Source of the DNA: Begonia masoniana
Taxonomy: Eukaryota; Streptophyta; Magnoliopsida; Cucurbitales; Begoniaceae
Direction: 5' to 3'
DNA length: 64,000 bases
NCBI GenBank assembly: GCA_022432975.1
Contig: CM039509.1
Location: forward strand, 26,009,432 to 26,073,431
Under the pieces are notes generated by a model that saw only the letters and a list, made by a program, of their open reading frames with translations, had not been told where the DNA came from and ran no database searches. Below are positions 10,809 through 21,472 of this stretch, piece after piece (positions within the stretch are counted from its first letter, which is position 1; every line of letters starts with the position of its first letter). The position numbers and the translations under genes are program-made.

Positions 10809-13279
10809 TGTAACGACCCCGTTAAAGGCCGCGACATAAACATAAACATCCTTCGGCTAAATACTAGTTTGTTCTCTGTTTCATCCTATCTACTTCATGT
10901 TATATTATATATTTTTTAAAAGTATAGAACTCCGAAACAATTCAGTATCAGACGAGACTGAACCCTTCATAAACTCGACATCTTCTTTAAACTATTGACA
11001 TACTAAGCCGTAGAATTATGCGACAATGCTCAGCCATTAACCACATAAGGAAATCGGGCTGGGAGAAGGTGTCCTTAGATCACCCGACTCCATCGATCTC
11101 GGGTTGCATGGAGTTGCAGACTTTATCGGTAAGAAAGACACATCCACCGATCGTCACGTGCACTTCGCATGACTCATTGAACATCGCCCGGTAGAGGTTA
11201 TCTACCGATGGGCACGTGCAATGCACGTAATCCATTGAACATCATCCGGCAGGTGACATCCACCGGTGAACACGTGTATTACACGTGACTCTATGGACAT
11301 CGCCCAGTCGTAAAACGACAACCAACTTGATCCTTATCATCCGGTTAATACAATACTCGACATCATCCGGTGAGTACAATACTCGACATCTTCCGGTGAG
11401 TACAATACTCGACATCATCCGGTGAGTGCCATACTCGACATCATCCGGTGAGTACAATACTCGACATTATCCGATGACGTCAGCCAGAAGATTCAATCGA
11501 TCAACTTCTATCATCCAACTCCTGCCGATGATGTAAGCCGGATGATACACTCATCCAGCTTCTATCATTCAGCAGTAAAACACAATAATCATCAGACAAC
11601 TTCAACCAACAGGAAATACCTCGACTCACACAAATTTCAACTTGATAGACATAAACCTTAAACGAATAAAAAATCATAGACTCGTTCAGGATACGTAAGC
11701 GGGAGACTCGTATAAAACAGGATATCCTAGGTTCTTACAATCATTCTCAAACTCAGAAGTTGAACCAGACAATTTCAAGTCCAAATTAAAAACATGATCT
11801 TATCCTACTTAGACATCAGCTTTCTCTTAAATCTTACTGACATAAAATGAGCATAACCACGGGTCATAATCACCTGCCATCCATAGACTTCCCCCCCTGA
11901 GTACCATCCTGCAACCAGCCTTAGACATCATCATTGAATTTGGAAACCTCACCTGATGGCTCTTCACCTACATCATAATGTTTAAACTATAAGCCTAATG
12001 CTTAGTAAGGAATGCAATACTAACATGTATACGTGAATGCATAGTTGCAAGAAAATCATGATCATGTTCGTTTCATGCTCTTTTCTTATTCTTATTCATG
12101 TTCTTGTTCATCACTTTCATCATATGGATTAAGGGAGGATTTGTGCCGTAAAGGGGGGATGACAGTGCAAGTCTACATAGTCCCTTTCGGGCCGTATTCA
12201 TGGTCCTTCTCTTTGGACAGTGACATACGCCAAACCGCCCCCAACCTTCACTTAATCCGGTTGCATAAGTTTCATATTCATTCTCATATCTTGTTTATGG
12301 GGGGAAAACATGCTCATAAATCGTTTTCATATGCTTGAGAAGTAAATCATGATGCATGACATGAATGTTCTTTAATCCTCAGACTATGGAAAATATCATA
12401 CTAGACAGTTGACTTCATAGATTCTATCAGAACATCACATAACATAGTTCTCAAACGTCTGTAAATCATCCAAGTACAAACCATCTTACTAACTTAAAAC
12501 AAACATCAAACACATAACTAATTTAGTACCCTTGAGATGTAGGGCCCTAATGGTCAAAAATCTTAATACATTCACTTACCTGGCTTCCTTAGCAAATTCG
12601 TGCTCATTTTCTTCAGACTTCTTCACCTAAAACATTTACATCGTAGTAGTTAAAACAAAATCCTAAAAGTCCTAATCACAAGTCATCCTAGGATCTAGTA
12701 GTTAAAGTCATTCCTGAATCCCTTAGTCTAGTTCTCTGTGTGCAGTCTGAAATCCAAAAACTGAAACAACTAGGTTCAACTAACGATTAATCAGGGTCGA
12801 TTATATTAAATGTCTAGAATCGATTCGGAAATGACATTACTAAATCCAGATTATAAATGTTACTATTGTTACTTGGCCATTGGAGAAACCAAACTCCAAC
12901 ACTAAGCTTAAAAACAGAGTTTAACAACTAACTGACAACTACATTGTCTAACCCATACCTCGAGCGTAGAGTATCCGAAAAATAGCAAGGGAACTGGTCG
13001 TCGAAGGGAGGATTACTGGCAGGCAGAGAGCGAGAGCTCGGGAGAGAAAATCTCTGAGAGGAGAAAGTGTCGGCTACAGTGGCGTTGGTGAGGTTTAAAA
13101 ATTTTTCATTTCCTTTATATAATGATCACAACCCACCCTTATTACAATTTTGCCACTCAACCTAGTTTCACACAATTTGGAGCAAATCTTGGTATTAAAT
13201 TTAAATCAAAAGGTCCAATAATAAGGGTGACAGTTAAATAAGTTAAGAAATCACCTGACCAAAATTGTTGGGTGTTACA
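10809..13279 (-). mobile_element. S3: complete solo LTR (2471 bp), same family as S1
   Basis: On the plus strand it begins TGTAACGACCCCG and ends GGGTGTTACA. The TSD CAAGG is exact (10804-10808 and 13280-13284). In LTR orientation it carries a donor-type GAG/GTATGG near 12960; a 47-nt microexon (12626 down to 12580) bounded by TTTTAG and CAG/GTAAGTG; a 612-bp intron (12579-11968); and an acceptor GATGTAG. The open frame after the acceptor reads EEPSGEVSKFNDDV then stop. In that frame the microexon contains an in-frame ATG (MSTNLLRKPG). Confidence 0.93.
11335..11475 (-). repeat. About 26-bp tandem repeat in S3
   Basis: CATCATCCGGTGAGTACAAT followed by ACTCGA recurs about five times, with single changes. 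It lies downstream of the predicted intron in LTR orientation, in the region equivalent to the 59-bp array of S1. Confidence 0.85.
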
Positions 13280-13725
13280 CAAGGTGAGTGCCTCGATGGA
13301 TTTTGATCGAGTGGAGTGTGCCTCCATTACTTCAAGCTTTTGGTTGTTTGTAAGTTCTTATTGAAAACTTTTCTCTCCAAACCATTTAGGGTTGGAAAAC
13401 GGTGGAAAAGGTGGTAACCATTGCCCAAGTACTGTTGTTGCTCTCCTTGGAAAGTAACATTAACCGAAAGTGCTCTAGGTTGCTTATCGAATTAGCCAAG
13501 GGTTTCTCCTCATATCTTTTTTGTTTCTTTATATTTTACGTGAAATTTTTAGGGCTTAATTTTCATTTATTATATAAGTTCACTTTAAAATTTTGCTTCA
13601 TTTGGAGTTTATTTGAGAAAGTTGTACTTGCTGCATTTGGGGTGCTTATCGGATTGAGCAGAGAAGCATCGATCCTTCTCTTTGATTGGTTTATCATAAA
13701 ATTTGCAGGGTTTTGGCACATCAAC

Positions 13726-13738
13726 TGGTATTAGAGCG
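13726..13738 (+). promoter_or_regulatory. A primer-binding site
   Basis: TGGTATTAGAGCG lies two bases after the 5' LTR end and differs by one base from the TGGTATCAGAGC complement of initiator tRNA-Met. It marks the start of the internal domain. About 590 bp of AT-rich leader without a gene follows, to 14331. Confidence 0.85.
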
Positions 13739-14331
13739 CAGAGTGCTTCCCTTGTGTTATATTTTTATTTTTTTTGCTTAATGGTTGCATGTTCTTTTAT
13801 TTGGCTTAAACTAAATCTAATCAGGTTAGTGAATTTGATCGAGAAGCATGTTTGAATTTAGTATTATTTTAGATCATTGTTAATCATATTTCCAACAAGT
13901 GTAATTAGCATATTATTACAAGCTTTCATTGTATGCTCTTTATTGAAATTACTTACCTATTATATAAAAGTTTGCCTTGTTTGAACTATTGTCATTCAGA
14001 TCTTTTGTTGAGCCGAGGAGGATTCTTAACCTTAGGGTTTCCAAAAAAATTTTGTTTATTCAAGTTGTTATTTTATAGCAAGAATTTTTAAATGAATTCC
14101 TAAGAATCTTAATTACGCTATTATTTGGATTCACATATTTATTTTACATTGGTGACTTATTAATATCATTAACTAATCAGATTCTAGTGGTAAGCCGAGA
14201 AAGGAATTTAAAACAAAGACCTTATATAATTGTGTTTTCCCTTTTATAGTTTGATTTTGTGACAATTGTAATTTTTACAACAAATCTTATTCACGACTCC
14301 TAAGACTTAGGAATTAAGTAGTACCATTACA

Positions 14332-15473
14332 ATGACAACTAGGAACGGTATTAATTATAATCCAAATCTTGACCAAATTGAGACTCAAAACCCTAAAGTG
14401 CATGAGTCTAGCTCCCAATGACAAATTAACAATCTTAACCAAAAAGATTGATCAACTTTTGCAGATGTTTTGTGAGCGTGAAATGGATTTTCAAGAGCTC
14501 ATGCATTGGAGGAGAACCAAACTGTTATTTCAAGGGTCCATGCATCAGAGGAGAACTAAAGAAAATTTCCCATAAATCTTGCCAAAAAGGTGAATCGAAC
14601 CGGAATACCAAGAACCCATGCATAGGAGGGACGTTGAGCCTCCTAGGGAAAGGTTTCAAAACCAAGATAATATGACGAAGAATGGATTGAAGGGGGAGAG
14701 AATTTGTTCCCAACCGACGTAGAGATAATGAAGATTTTAGACATGCTAAGTTAACCATACCCTCGTTTAACGGAACATGCAATGGTGACGCATTTTTAGA
14801 CTAGGTAGATAAAGTTGAGAAGGTGTTCGACTACTACAGATACTACAAAAAGGTCAAGTTGCAGCTAGTGGCTATCGAACTTATGGGTTATGCCAACTTA
14901 TGGTGGGAGAACGTGAAGGCTCAAAGGATAAGAGACGAAGAAGAACCCATCACTACGTGGAGAACCATGGCAAATCTCATGCGAAAGAGGTTCATTCCCA
15001 GTCACTACATGCATGAACTTTTTCTGCAAATACAATGCCTAGAGCAAGGAAATCAATCTGTATAAGAATATCTTAGCGAGTTTGAGATGCTCAGGATCAG
15101 AGGCGGAATGAATGAACTTGAGGAACAAGTAATAGCTAGGTTCATCAGAGGATTAAGCAAGATATCAGTGACATGGTTGAACTATAACCACTAGATTCAA
15201 TGGACATGGTGGTTAAATTAGCTATTAAAGTAGAGAGACAACAAAAGAGGAAAGTTAAGACTACCGCTAATAGGTTCAACGCTAATGTCCCATGATATAC
15301 TAAAACCTCCACCAAAGTAGAAGAGAAGAAGCCGTTTACCAAGAGTTAGCCTGTCAAGGACACTAGTAGCAAGCCTTTAGTACGCGATACAAATCCTACC
15401 AAAGCTCGTGAGATTAAGTGTTACAAATGTCTTGGTCTAGGACATATGGCCAATCAATGCCCAAACCAATGAG
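14332..15473 (+). pseudogene. A gag (broken)
   Basis: Starts at ATG 14332 (MTTRNGINYN...). The capsid domain is visible as a GYANLWWENVK segment at about 14880-14930. The sequence after it reads EYLSEFEMLRIRGG and later EEQVIARFIRGLSK, the pattern of Retrotrans_gag proteins. A zinc knuckle CYKCLGLGHMANQCP (CCHC) lies at about 15418-15462. Stops at 14420 and 15063 and several frame changes break it. Gag would form the particle and bind RNA. The lineage is the same as the gag of H (61146-60778), with the shared ...ARFIxGLxxxI motif. Confidence 0.85.
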
Positions 15474-16163
15474 TAATGATACTCAAAGAAGGTACTGAAG
15501 AAGTGGAAAGTGAGGATGAACAATTAGAGGAGAACATGAAAGAAGTTGAGTCAGAGGAAAAAAGTATTCTATGCCCAAGAATGACCTCTACTAATGGTCA
15601 TTTGACGAGTTCTCATATAAAAAACCAAAGAAGAAAATTGCCAACGTGAGAATATTTTTTATAGTTGCTGCTCTATCAAAGATTGGGTTTGTTCATTCAT
15701 TATAGATGGAGGAAGTTGTGCTTAATATGGCCTCCAAGGATATGGTGGGAAAATTAGTGTTGGAAACTCGTTTACATGCAAACCCCTATAAATTACGATG
15801 GTTAGATGACAAGGATAATGTGAGGGTCACAAAAACAAGTTACTATAAATTTTACCATCGAAAAATACAAGGATTCTGTCATTTTGTGACATTGAATCTA
15901 TAAAAGTCAGCCATATACTATTAGGTAGATCATGGCAGTATGATAGACAAGTGACTCACAACGAGTTTATAAACTATTATTCCTTCAAGTTTGAGGGTAA
16001 GACAATAAAACTTGCACCATTGAAACCCAAGCAAATCGCCAAAGACAAAGCATCTAGAAAGAAGGAAATGGACAAGACTAACCTATTCCTCTCAAGAAAA
16101 GAATTAGAGAGCTCTTTATTAGAGGGAGGACCCTTGTTATTGTTATATTCTGAGAGCAGGTAA
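15474..16163 (+). pseudogene. A aspartic protease region (broken)
   Basis: The retropepsin active site is readable as FIIDGGSC at about 15690-15715, followed by MASKDMVGKLVLETRLHANP in another frame and the conserved PYKLRWLDD segment to about 15810. A GRSWQYDRQ-like segment follows near 15930. The frame changes twice and the expected ILLGR block is weak. The protease would mature the polyprotein. The same DGGSC active-site form occurs in H at about 60395-60410. Confidence 0.8.
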
Positions 16164-17175
16164 AGGAATTAGAAGACATTCCAACATCGGTGCAAGCCCT
16201 ACTTAAACAATATCAAGATGTGTTTCTGGAAGAACTACCACAAGGATTACCACCCTTACGTAGTATCGAGCACCAAATAGATTTGCAACCCAAGGTCATG
16301 CTAACTAACTACCCAACCTACAGAATAAATCTCAAAGAATCTAAAGAGCTACAGAACCAAGTACAAGAGTTACTGGAAAAGGCTATATTAGAGAATTTAT
16401 GAGCCCTTGTGCGGTCCCTAACGCTAATAGATCTAAAGAAGGACGAATCGTTAAGAATGTGTGTAGACAGTATAACTATAAACCAAATAACTATAAAGTA
16501 TAAATTTCCAATACCTCGATTAGAAGACATGTTGGACGAGCTCTGTGGAGCTTCAATATTTTCCAAGGTCAATTTAAAGAGCATATACCATCAAATCTGC
16601 ATGAAAGATGGCGATGAGTGGAAAACCGCCTTTAAAACCAAGTATGGGTTGTTTGAATGGATAGTCATGCCTTTCCGACTATCCAATGCCCCTAATACAT
16701 TCATGCGATTGATGCACTATGTTTTGAAGGACTTTCTTGGTAAGTTTGTGGTCATTTACTTCGATGACATCCTTGTCTATAGTTTGGACTTACTATCACA
16801 TTTGGACCATCTGAACATTCTATTCCAAACCCTTAGAGATGCAAAGTTATAGGAAACCTTAAAATGTGTTCTTTCACTCAAAAAAAAGTTTACTTTCTAG
16901 GATTCCTTATAATTAAAGATGGGATGGAAGTTGACGAATCTAAGATTGAGGCCATCAAAGATTGGCCCAACATAGTGAGAATATCAGAAGTGCATAGCTT
17001 CCATGGGTTAGTCTCATTCTATCGAAGATTCATTAAAGACTTTAGCACAATTATGACTCCAATCACGGACTACACCAAGAAAGGAAGAGAATTCCAATGG
17101 ACTCCAGCTTGTCAGCATAGCTTTGAACTAATTAAAGAGAAGTTGTGCCAATCACCAGTCTTAGCACTCCCAGAT
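16164..17175 (+). pseudogene. A reverse transcriptase (broken)
   Basis: Palm and finger motifs appear in order. The entry segment is FLEELPQGLPPLRSIEHQID at 16230-16290; [20 protein letters not shown] at about 16555-16615; [19 protein letters not shown] at 16620-16680; and the catalytic [13 protein letters not shown] at about 16745-16785, with both aspartates kept. The connection segment GLVSFYRRFIKDFS is at about 17005-17045. Stops at 16402 and 16850 and an N-terminal frame change break it. It is followed by a 281-bp tandem duplication. Confidence 0.88.
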
Positions 17176-17295
17176 TTCTAGGATTCCTTATAATCAAAGA
17201 TGGGATGGAAGTTGATGAATCTAAGATTGAGGCCATCAAAGTTGGCCCAACATAGTGAGAATATTGGAAGTGCATAGCTTCCATGGGTTAGTCTC
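16894..17295 (+). repeat. 281-bp tandem duplication within A pol; second copy later interrupted
   Basis: TTTCTAGGATTCCTTATAA at 16894 recurs at 17175, an offset of 281 bp. The second copy runs 17175-17295, resumes at 20008-20107 after S4, and again at 20940-20998 after Cassandra, then continues into the unique RNase H sequence. The duplication therefore predates both insertions. 281 is not a multiple of three, so the duplication itself breaks the frame. Confidence 0.85.
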
Positions 17296-18109
17296 TGTGA
17301 CGACCCCAACCCCGTAGGGCCGCCACGGACTTGCCGTGACATAACTATTACCTAAGCCCTCGTATTTTCTCATAAACTTTTTCATTTTTACTTCACACTT
17401 TAAAGAAAGCGGACATAGACAATTGACCCACCTCTAACAACCTTTAGGAACTAACTTTGACTTAAATATTAAACATTTGAGCGTAAAACATTTCGACTTT
17501 TAAAACATTTAAAACTAGACTAAAACCATTAATAACTTAAAACAAATAAAACATTTAAAACAATTAAAGTAAGATCAATTAAAACACGACACTAATATAA
17601 CCTATACTCAAGAAAACAATCTGCGTGGATCGCTCTAAAAATCGAGCGTATCCTTACCTGTTTTAAAATAACCAAACAGTTCCAGTAAAATTCTAAAATT
17701 TAAACTCCACATTCTAAACAATCTACTACTACTACATATACATCAAAACTCGACTGTTCATACATTTTTCTATCAAAACCTCTAATCTACATACTTAAAC
17801 ACTTTGATACTTTCACAAATTAAACCTACACGTAGACCTACTAACCAACAAAACTAACTCACATCATTCGACACCCATCATTCAAGCCATCGGATCATCA
17901 AGCCAAAACACACCCCGTCGCCATGAGCACCACCCATCGACCACCTATTCCTTGTCATCATGAGGAACTCTCACCTTCACACCTGTCACCTACATCATAC
18001 AACATAAACAGTAAGCCTAATGCTTAGTAAGAGGATGCTCTATGGATAACTTATGCATGAATGCGTGACTTTTCATAAAACATGTTTATTTCGTTTCGTT
18101 TTGTTAAAC

Positions 18110-18355
18110 CATTTTCTTGCCCCGTAAGAATCATAACTTGCCCTGTAAGAACATACATGACTTGCCCCGTGAGAAACATTCCATTAGTCCCGTGAGAAAC
18201 ATACAGTCAGACCCGTGAGAAACATACAGTCAGACCCATGAGAAACATACACGTGAGAATCATACATCATTCACTTGAGAAACATACCTCATTCACTTGA
18301 GAAACATACATCATTCACGTGAGAAACATACATCATTCACTTGATCGTTCTTTAC
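18110..18355 (-). repeat. Minisatellite of GTGAGAAACATACA-type units in S4
   Basis: Units of about 20-30 bp share GAGAAACATACA and differ in their linkers (CAGTCAGACCC, TCATTCACTT). Roughly nine units are visible. The array sits within the predicted second intron of S4 (17990-18671). Confidence 0.8.
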
Positions 18356-19563
18356 TTCAACATTTCACATATCATCTTTAAATCATTATCGTTCAATTCA
18401 TCGTAAAAACATACTCGTAAATAGTTCGTATGCACCTTTTATAAAACATGATGCATGAGGAGTTCATAGACTTACATAGACATATCATCAACCATTTACA
18501 ACGTACATGGACAAGCCTTACTCATAACAAACTTAACAAACCTCTAATAACTAACATTCTAGGCTACCCGACTCATTAAACCCACAGTCAGAAAATCATC
18601 ATCGAAAACACAAAATCCTAACGTTGTCACAATGTAGGGCCTTAAGGGCCGGAAACCTAACATCCACTTACCTGGCGTCCGTAGCAAGCCGAGCACCGTC
18701 CTTGAAGAGCTTGGATTACCTAAGGCATTTCATAGCACATCATTAGCATTAATCTAAATCATCCATTTCAAAGCTAAACAAAATCCCGAGCTAAGACAAT
18801 TTCTTCAAAAACTCTAACTCATTTCGTTCGGGCATAACTAAACTCTTATTTCGTGAAAACATCTCAAATTACTATTTCTAGCCTAATCCAACTAAAACCT
18901 AATTAAATGGGCCACTAATTTGGGTTCAGTAAAAACCGACCCGAAACTTCAAATGCGCGTAACTTTTGCGTCGGTTATCAGAATCGAACGATTCCAGCGG
19001 CCACGTACTCCTCTAATAACCTATTTTAATCTGCCAAAAGGAATTTTAAAACAAATAACCGGAACTAGGTCAAAAAGGGCAAAACCCGAACTGCCCATTC
19101 TCGGAAATTTTTCTCTTCCCGATTTTTCATCAAATTCCATCAATTTCTTCACCAATCGACCACATATACCCTCAATTAGAATAAACTAACTTAAAATCGA
19201 AGTTCCTATTCAGAAAACCCAAAATCCCTAAATTGGAGCCCTCGGTTTTTAGCTCCTCCCGAGCTGCACACTGCTCGGCAATCCTTGCCAGCACCGAGCC
19301 CGGCTAATTGACGCTAAAAGCAACCAAAAAGGGCCGGTGATCGGAGCCCAATCGAGCTCAGCGATCCACGGCCACAAGCATAACAAAAACAGGGAAGAAA
19401 CTCAACCTGTTTTTGGTAAGGTCTGCGCAGAGAAGGCCAAACCGAACTCTGGCTTCAGCTCGCCGGCGTCGGCACATCTGAACGGTGGTCGGAGCCGTGG
19501 TCACCGTCGGAGGGTCGCGCGCGTCTCCCTTTCTCTCTCTCGGCGTCGGGGCTCGGCAGCAGG

Positions 19564-19590
19564 GGAATGGCTTCATCGCGAAGCCATTCC
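19564..19590 (-). other. Perfect 11-bp hairpin at the start of the S4 exon-1-like segment
   Basis: GGAATGGCTTC and GAAGCCATTCC pair perfectly around a 5-nt loop. In LTR orientation it lies just before CTGCTGCCGAGCCCCGACG, matching the position of the S2, S6 and C hairpins. Confidence 0.85.
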
Positions 19591-20316
19591 ATTTTTATAA
19601 AAATTTTTTTTTATAAAAATTATAAAATCTTTACTTTTTAATTTACTTAAATACCCTTAACTCAATTCGATGCTTAATTCTTTAATTAGTCTATCAATTC
19701 GGTTTTTCTGCAATTTCCTTATTTCTCCAAATATTCCAATTTAATATTAGAGTTCTAACAAAACTCACCGTTCCCAAAACGGACTTATTTTGCTATTTTT
19801 ACGAATGAACATACTAAAAGGGTAAAACGGGAACTCTAGCATTACTCTTCTCGATTTGGGTTTCTAAAATTTCACTTATTCTTCTACAAATCCCCATAAA
19901 TTTCTAGGGTCCTAATAAAACTATCCACCCGCAAAACGGACCTAATTTACTTATTTACGAAAATAGCCTTGGAGCGGAAACCCGAAAACCTCAGGTGTTA
20001 CAGTCTCGTTCTATCGAAGATTCATTAAAGACTTTAGCACAATTATGACTCCAATCACGGACTACACCAAGAAAGGAAGAGAATTCCAATGGACTCCATC
20101 TTGTCAGTGTGATGACCCGGATCTGCAAGTATGGTACGATGGCTGCACGAACCGGAACCCGGATGGCGGTACGTCCGCGCGGGCGAACCGGAAGGTGACG
20201 GGTCGTAAAAAGGGGGTCGTCACAATCCCACAGCGCTTGGGGAAGTATGTGGAAATGAAACATATGTAAAGAGATCCTCCCAACATAGCAAGACGCGTTT
20301 TGGAGCTCAATTGATG

Positions 20317-20402
20317 ACGGATCCCATAAGAACTCCGAAGTTAAGAGGGCTTCGGCGAGAGTAATTCCAGGTTGGGTGACCTTCCGGGAAGTGCTCTCGC
20401 CA
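20317..20402 (+). ncRNA. 5S rRNA-like segment in Cassandra LTR 1
   Basis: Reads like the 3' two-thirds of plant 5S rRNA: GGATCCCATAAGAACTCCGA, then AAGTTAAGAGGGCTTCGGCG (A-box and intermediate element), then GGTTGGGTGACCTTCCGGGA (C-box). The first third of 5S (before GGATCCCAT) is poorly conserved. The internal RNA polymerase III promoter parts are therefore retained. An identical block is in LTR 2. Confidence 0.9.
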
Positions 20403-20487
20403 AACAAAGCCGTGAGGGGAGGATATTGGGCTGCGGCCCAATCCCCAGAGCGGACAATATCTTGCTGGGAACAGGGGTCGTTACAAA

Positions 20488-20500
20488 TGGTATCAGAGCC
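20488..20500 (+). promoter_or_regulatory. Cassandra primer-binding site
   Basis: TGGTATCAGAGCC, two bases after LTR 1, is an exact complement of the initiator tRNA-Met 3' end and gives the element's plus orientation. Confidence 0.95.
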
Positions 20501-20766
20501 TGTACCCAACCGGAATTGTGGCCAACGAGGACGTTGGGCCCCCGAGGGGGGGTGATTGTGATGACCCGGATCTGCAAGTATGGTACGATGGCTGCACGAA
20601 CCGGAACCCGGATGGCGGTACGTCCGCGCGGGCGAACCGGAAGGTGACGGGTCGTAAAAAGGAGGTCGTCACAATCCCACAGCGCTTGGGGAAGTATGTG
20701 GAAATGAAACATATGTAAAGAGATCCTCCCAACATAGCAAGACGCGTTTTGGAGCTCAATTGATGA

Positions 20767-20851
20767 CGGATCCCATAAGAACTCCGAAGTTAAGAGGGCT
20801 TCGGCGAGAGTAATTCCAGGTTGGGTGACCTTCCGGGAAGTGCTCTCGCCA
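20767..20851 (+). ncRNA. 5S rRNA-like segment in Cassandra LTR 2
   Basis: Same sequence as the block in LTR 1, with the A-box, intermediate element and C-box equivalents all present. It is not a genuine 5S gene: it lies inside an LTR and differs from 5S at many positions in the helix I/II region. Confidence 0.9.
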
Positions 20852-20939
20852 AACAAAGCCGTGAGGGGAGGATATTGGGCTGCGGCCCAATCCCCAGAGC
20901 GGACAATATCTTGCGGGGAACAGGGGTCGTTACAGTCAG

Positions 20940-21472
20940 CATAGCTTTGAACTAATTAAAGAGAAGTTGTGCCAATCACCAGTCTTAGCACTCCCAGATT
21001 TTAGTAAAGTATTTGAAATTGAGAGTGATGCATCTAGAGAAATAATTAGAGCAATCCTAATGCAAGAGGGAAGGCGATTGACATATTTTAGTGCAAAATT
21101 AAAAGGGGCAGCCCTCAACTACTCAACATATGACAATGAGTTCTATGCGGTCATACGAGCTCTCAAGAATTGGAAGGATTATTTGTTATCCAAAGGGTAT
21201 GTTATACACACCGATCACCAAATCGCTTAAGCATATAAAAAGCCAAGGAAAATTGAACAAACGACATGCCAAATGGGTGGAATTCCTAGAGAGATACCCG
21301 TACACACTAAGTACAAAAAGGGAGAAACCAACGTTGTAGCAGATGCCCTATCAAGAAGATGTATCCTATTGACTGAGCTGGGAACAAGATTTTTTGGATT
21401 CGAATGGATCAATGATAGCTACGTGTCAGATGCTGATTTTGGATTTTATTATCTTAAAGTGTAAAGATAAGG
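20940..21472 (+). pseudogene. A RNase H and pol connection region (broken)
   Basis: The RNase H fold is readable after SPVLALPDF. FEIESDASREIIRAILMQEG holds the first catalytic Asp, YDNEFYAVIRALKNWKDYL holds the Glu, and VIHTDHQ holds the third acidic residue. A frame change follows at about 21230. A segment with NVVADALSRR, the usual end of Ty3 RNase H, is at about 21330-21360. The downstream TELGTRFFGFEWINDSYVSD segment leads to integrase. RNase H would remove the RNA template during reverse transcription. Confidence 0.88.

Larger units (their letters stand above)
9921..13723 (+). mobile_element. A 5' LTR, split by solo LTR S3
   Basis: The LTR pieces are 9921-10808 and 13285-13723. The uninterrupted counterpart in the 3' LTR (26090-26105) runs straight through the S3 insertion point, confirming the insertion. 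A short open frame at its start (VPQRPVTRSQTKAHS) matches the TRSQTKA-type tail found at the C-terminus of many plant Ty3 polyproteins, so the A polyprotein appears to read into the LTR. GCGCGC-rich words at 10440-10475 are shared with the 3' LTR. Confidence 0.88.
17296..20002 (-). mobile_element. S4: complete solo LTR (2707 bp), Tekay-like
   Basis: On the plus strand it begins TGTGACGACCCC and ends GGTGTTACA, with the exact TSD GTCTC (17291-17295 and 20003-20007). In LTR orientation it has a hairpin (19590-19564), a GC-rich exon-like block, a 48-nt microexon (18719-18672), donor CAG/GTAAGTG, a 682-bp intron (18671-17990) with its own tandem repeat, and acceptor GATGTAG. After the acceptor the frame reads DRCEGESSS then stop. 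Its 3' end closely matches that of S6. Confidence 0.93.
20108..20934 (+). mobile_element. Cassandra-type TRIM, complete (827 bp)
   Basis: Two 378-bp LTRs (20108-20485 and 20557-20934) flank a 71-bp internal domain. The TSD GTCAG is exact (20103-20107 and 20935-20939). By eye the LTRs differ at two positions, so the insertion is young. The internal domain has only a primer-binding site and a G-rich polypurine tract (CGAGGGGGGG, 20543-20552) and codes for nothing. The LTRs contain a 5S rRNA-like block, the hallmark of Cassandra elements (established knowledge). It sits inside the second copy of the A pol duplication and must be mobilised by another element's enzymes. Confidence 0.95.

Noticed and set aside
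20319..20402. Genuine 5S rRNA gene
   Set aside because: The block lacks a good first third of 5S and lies inside both LTRs of a Cassandra element.
19991..20856. Minus-strand frames of 170 codons across 20-20.9 kb
   Set aside because: They run across S4/Cassandra borders and through Cassandra LTR sequence, and repeat themselves because the two LTRs are identical. No protein is expected.
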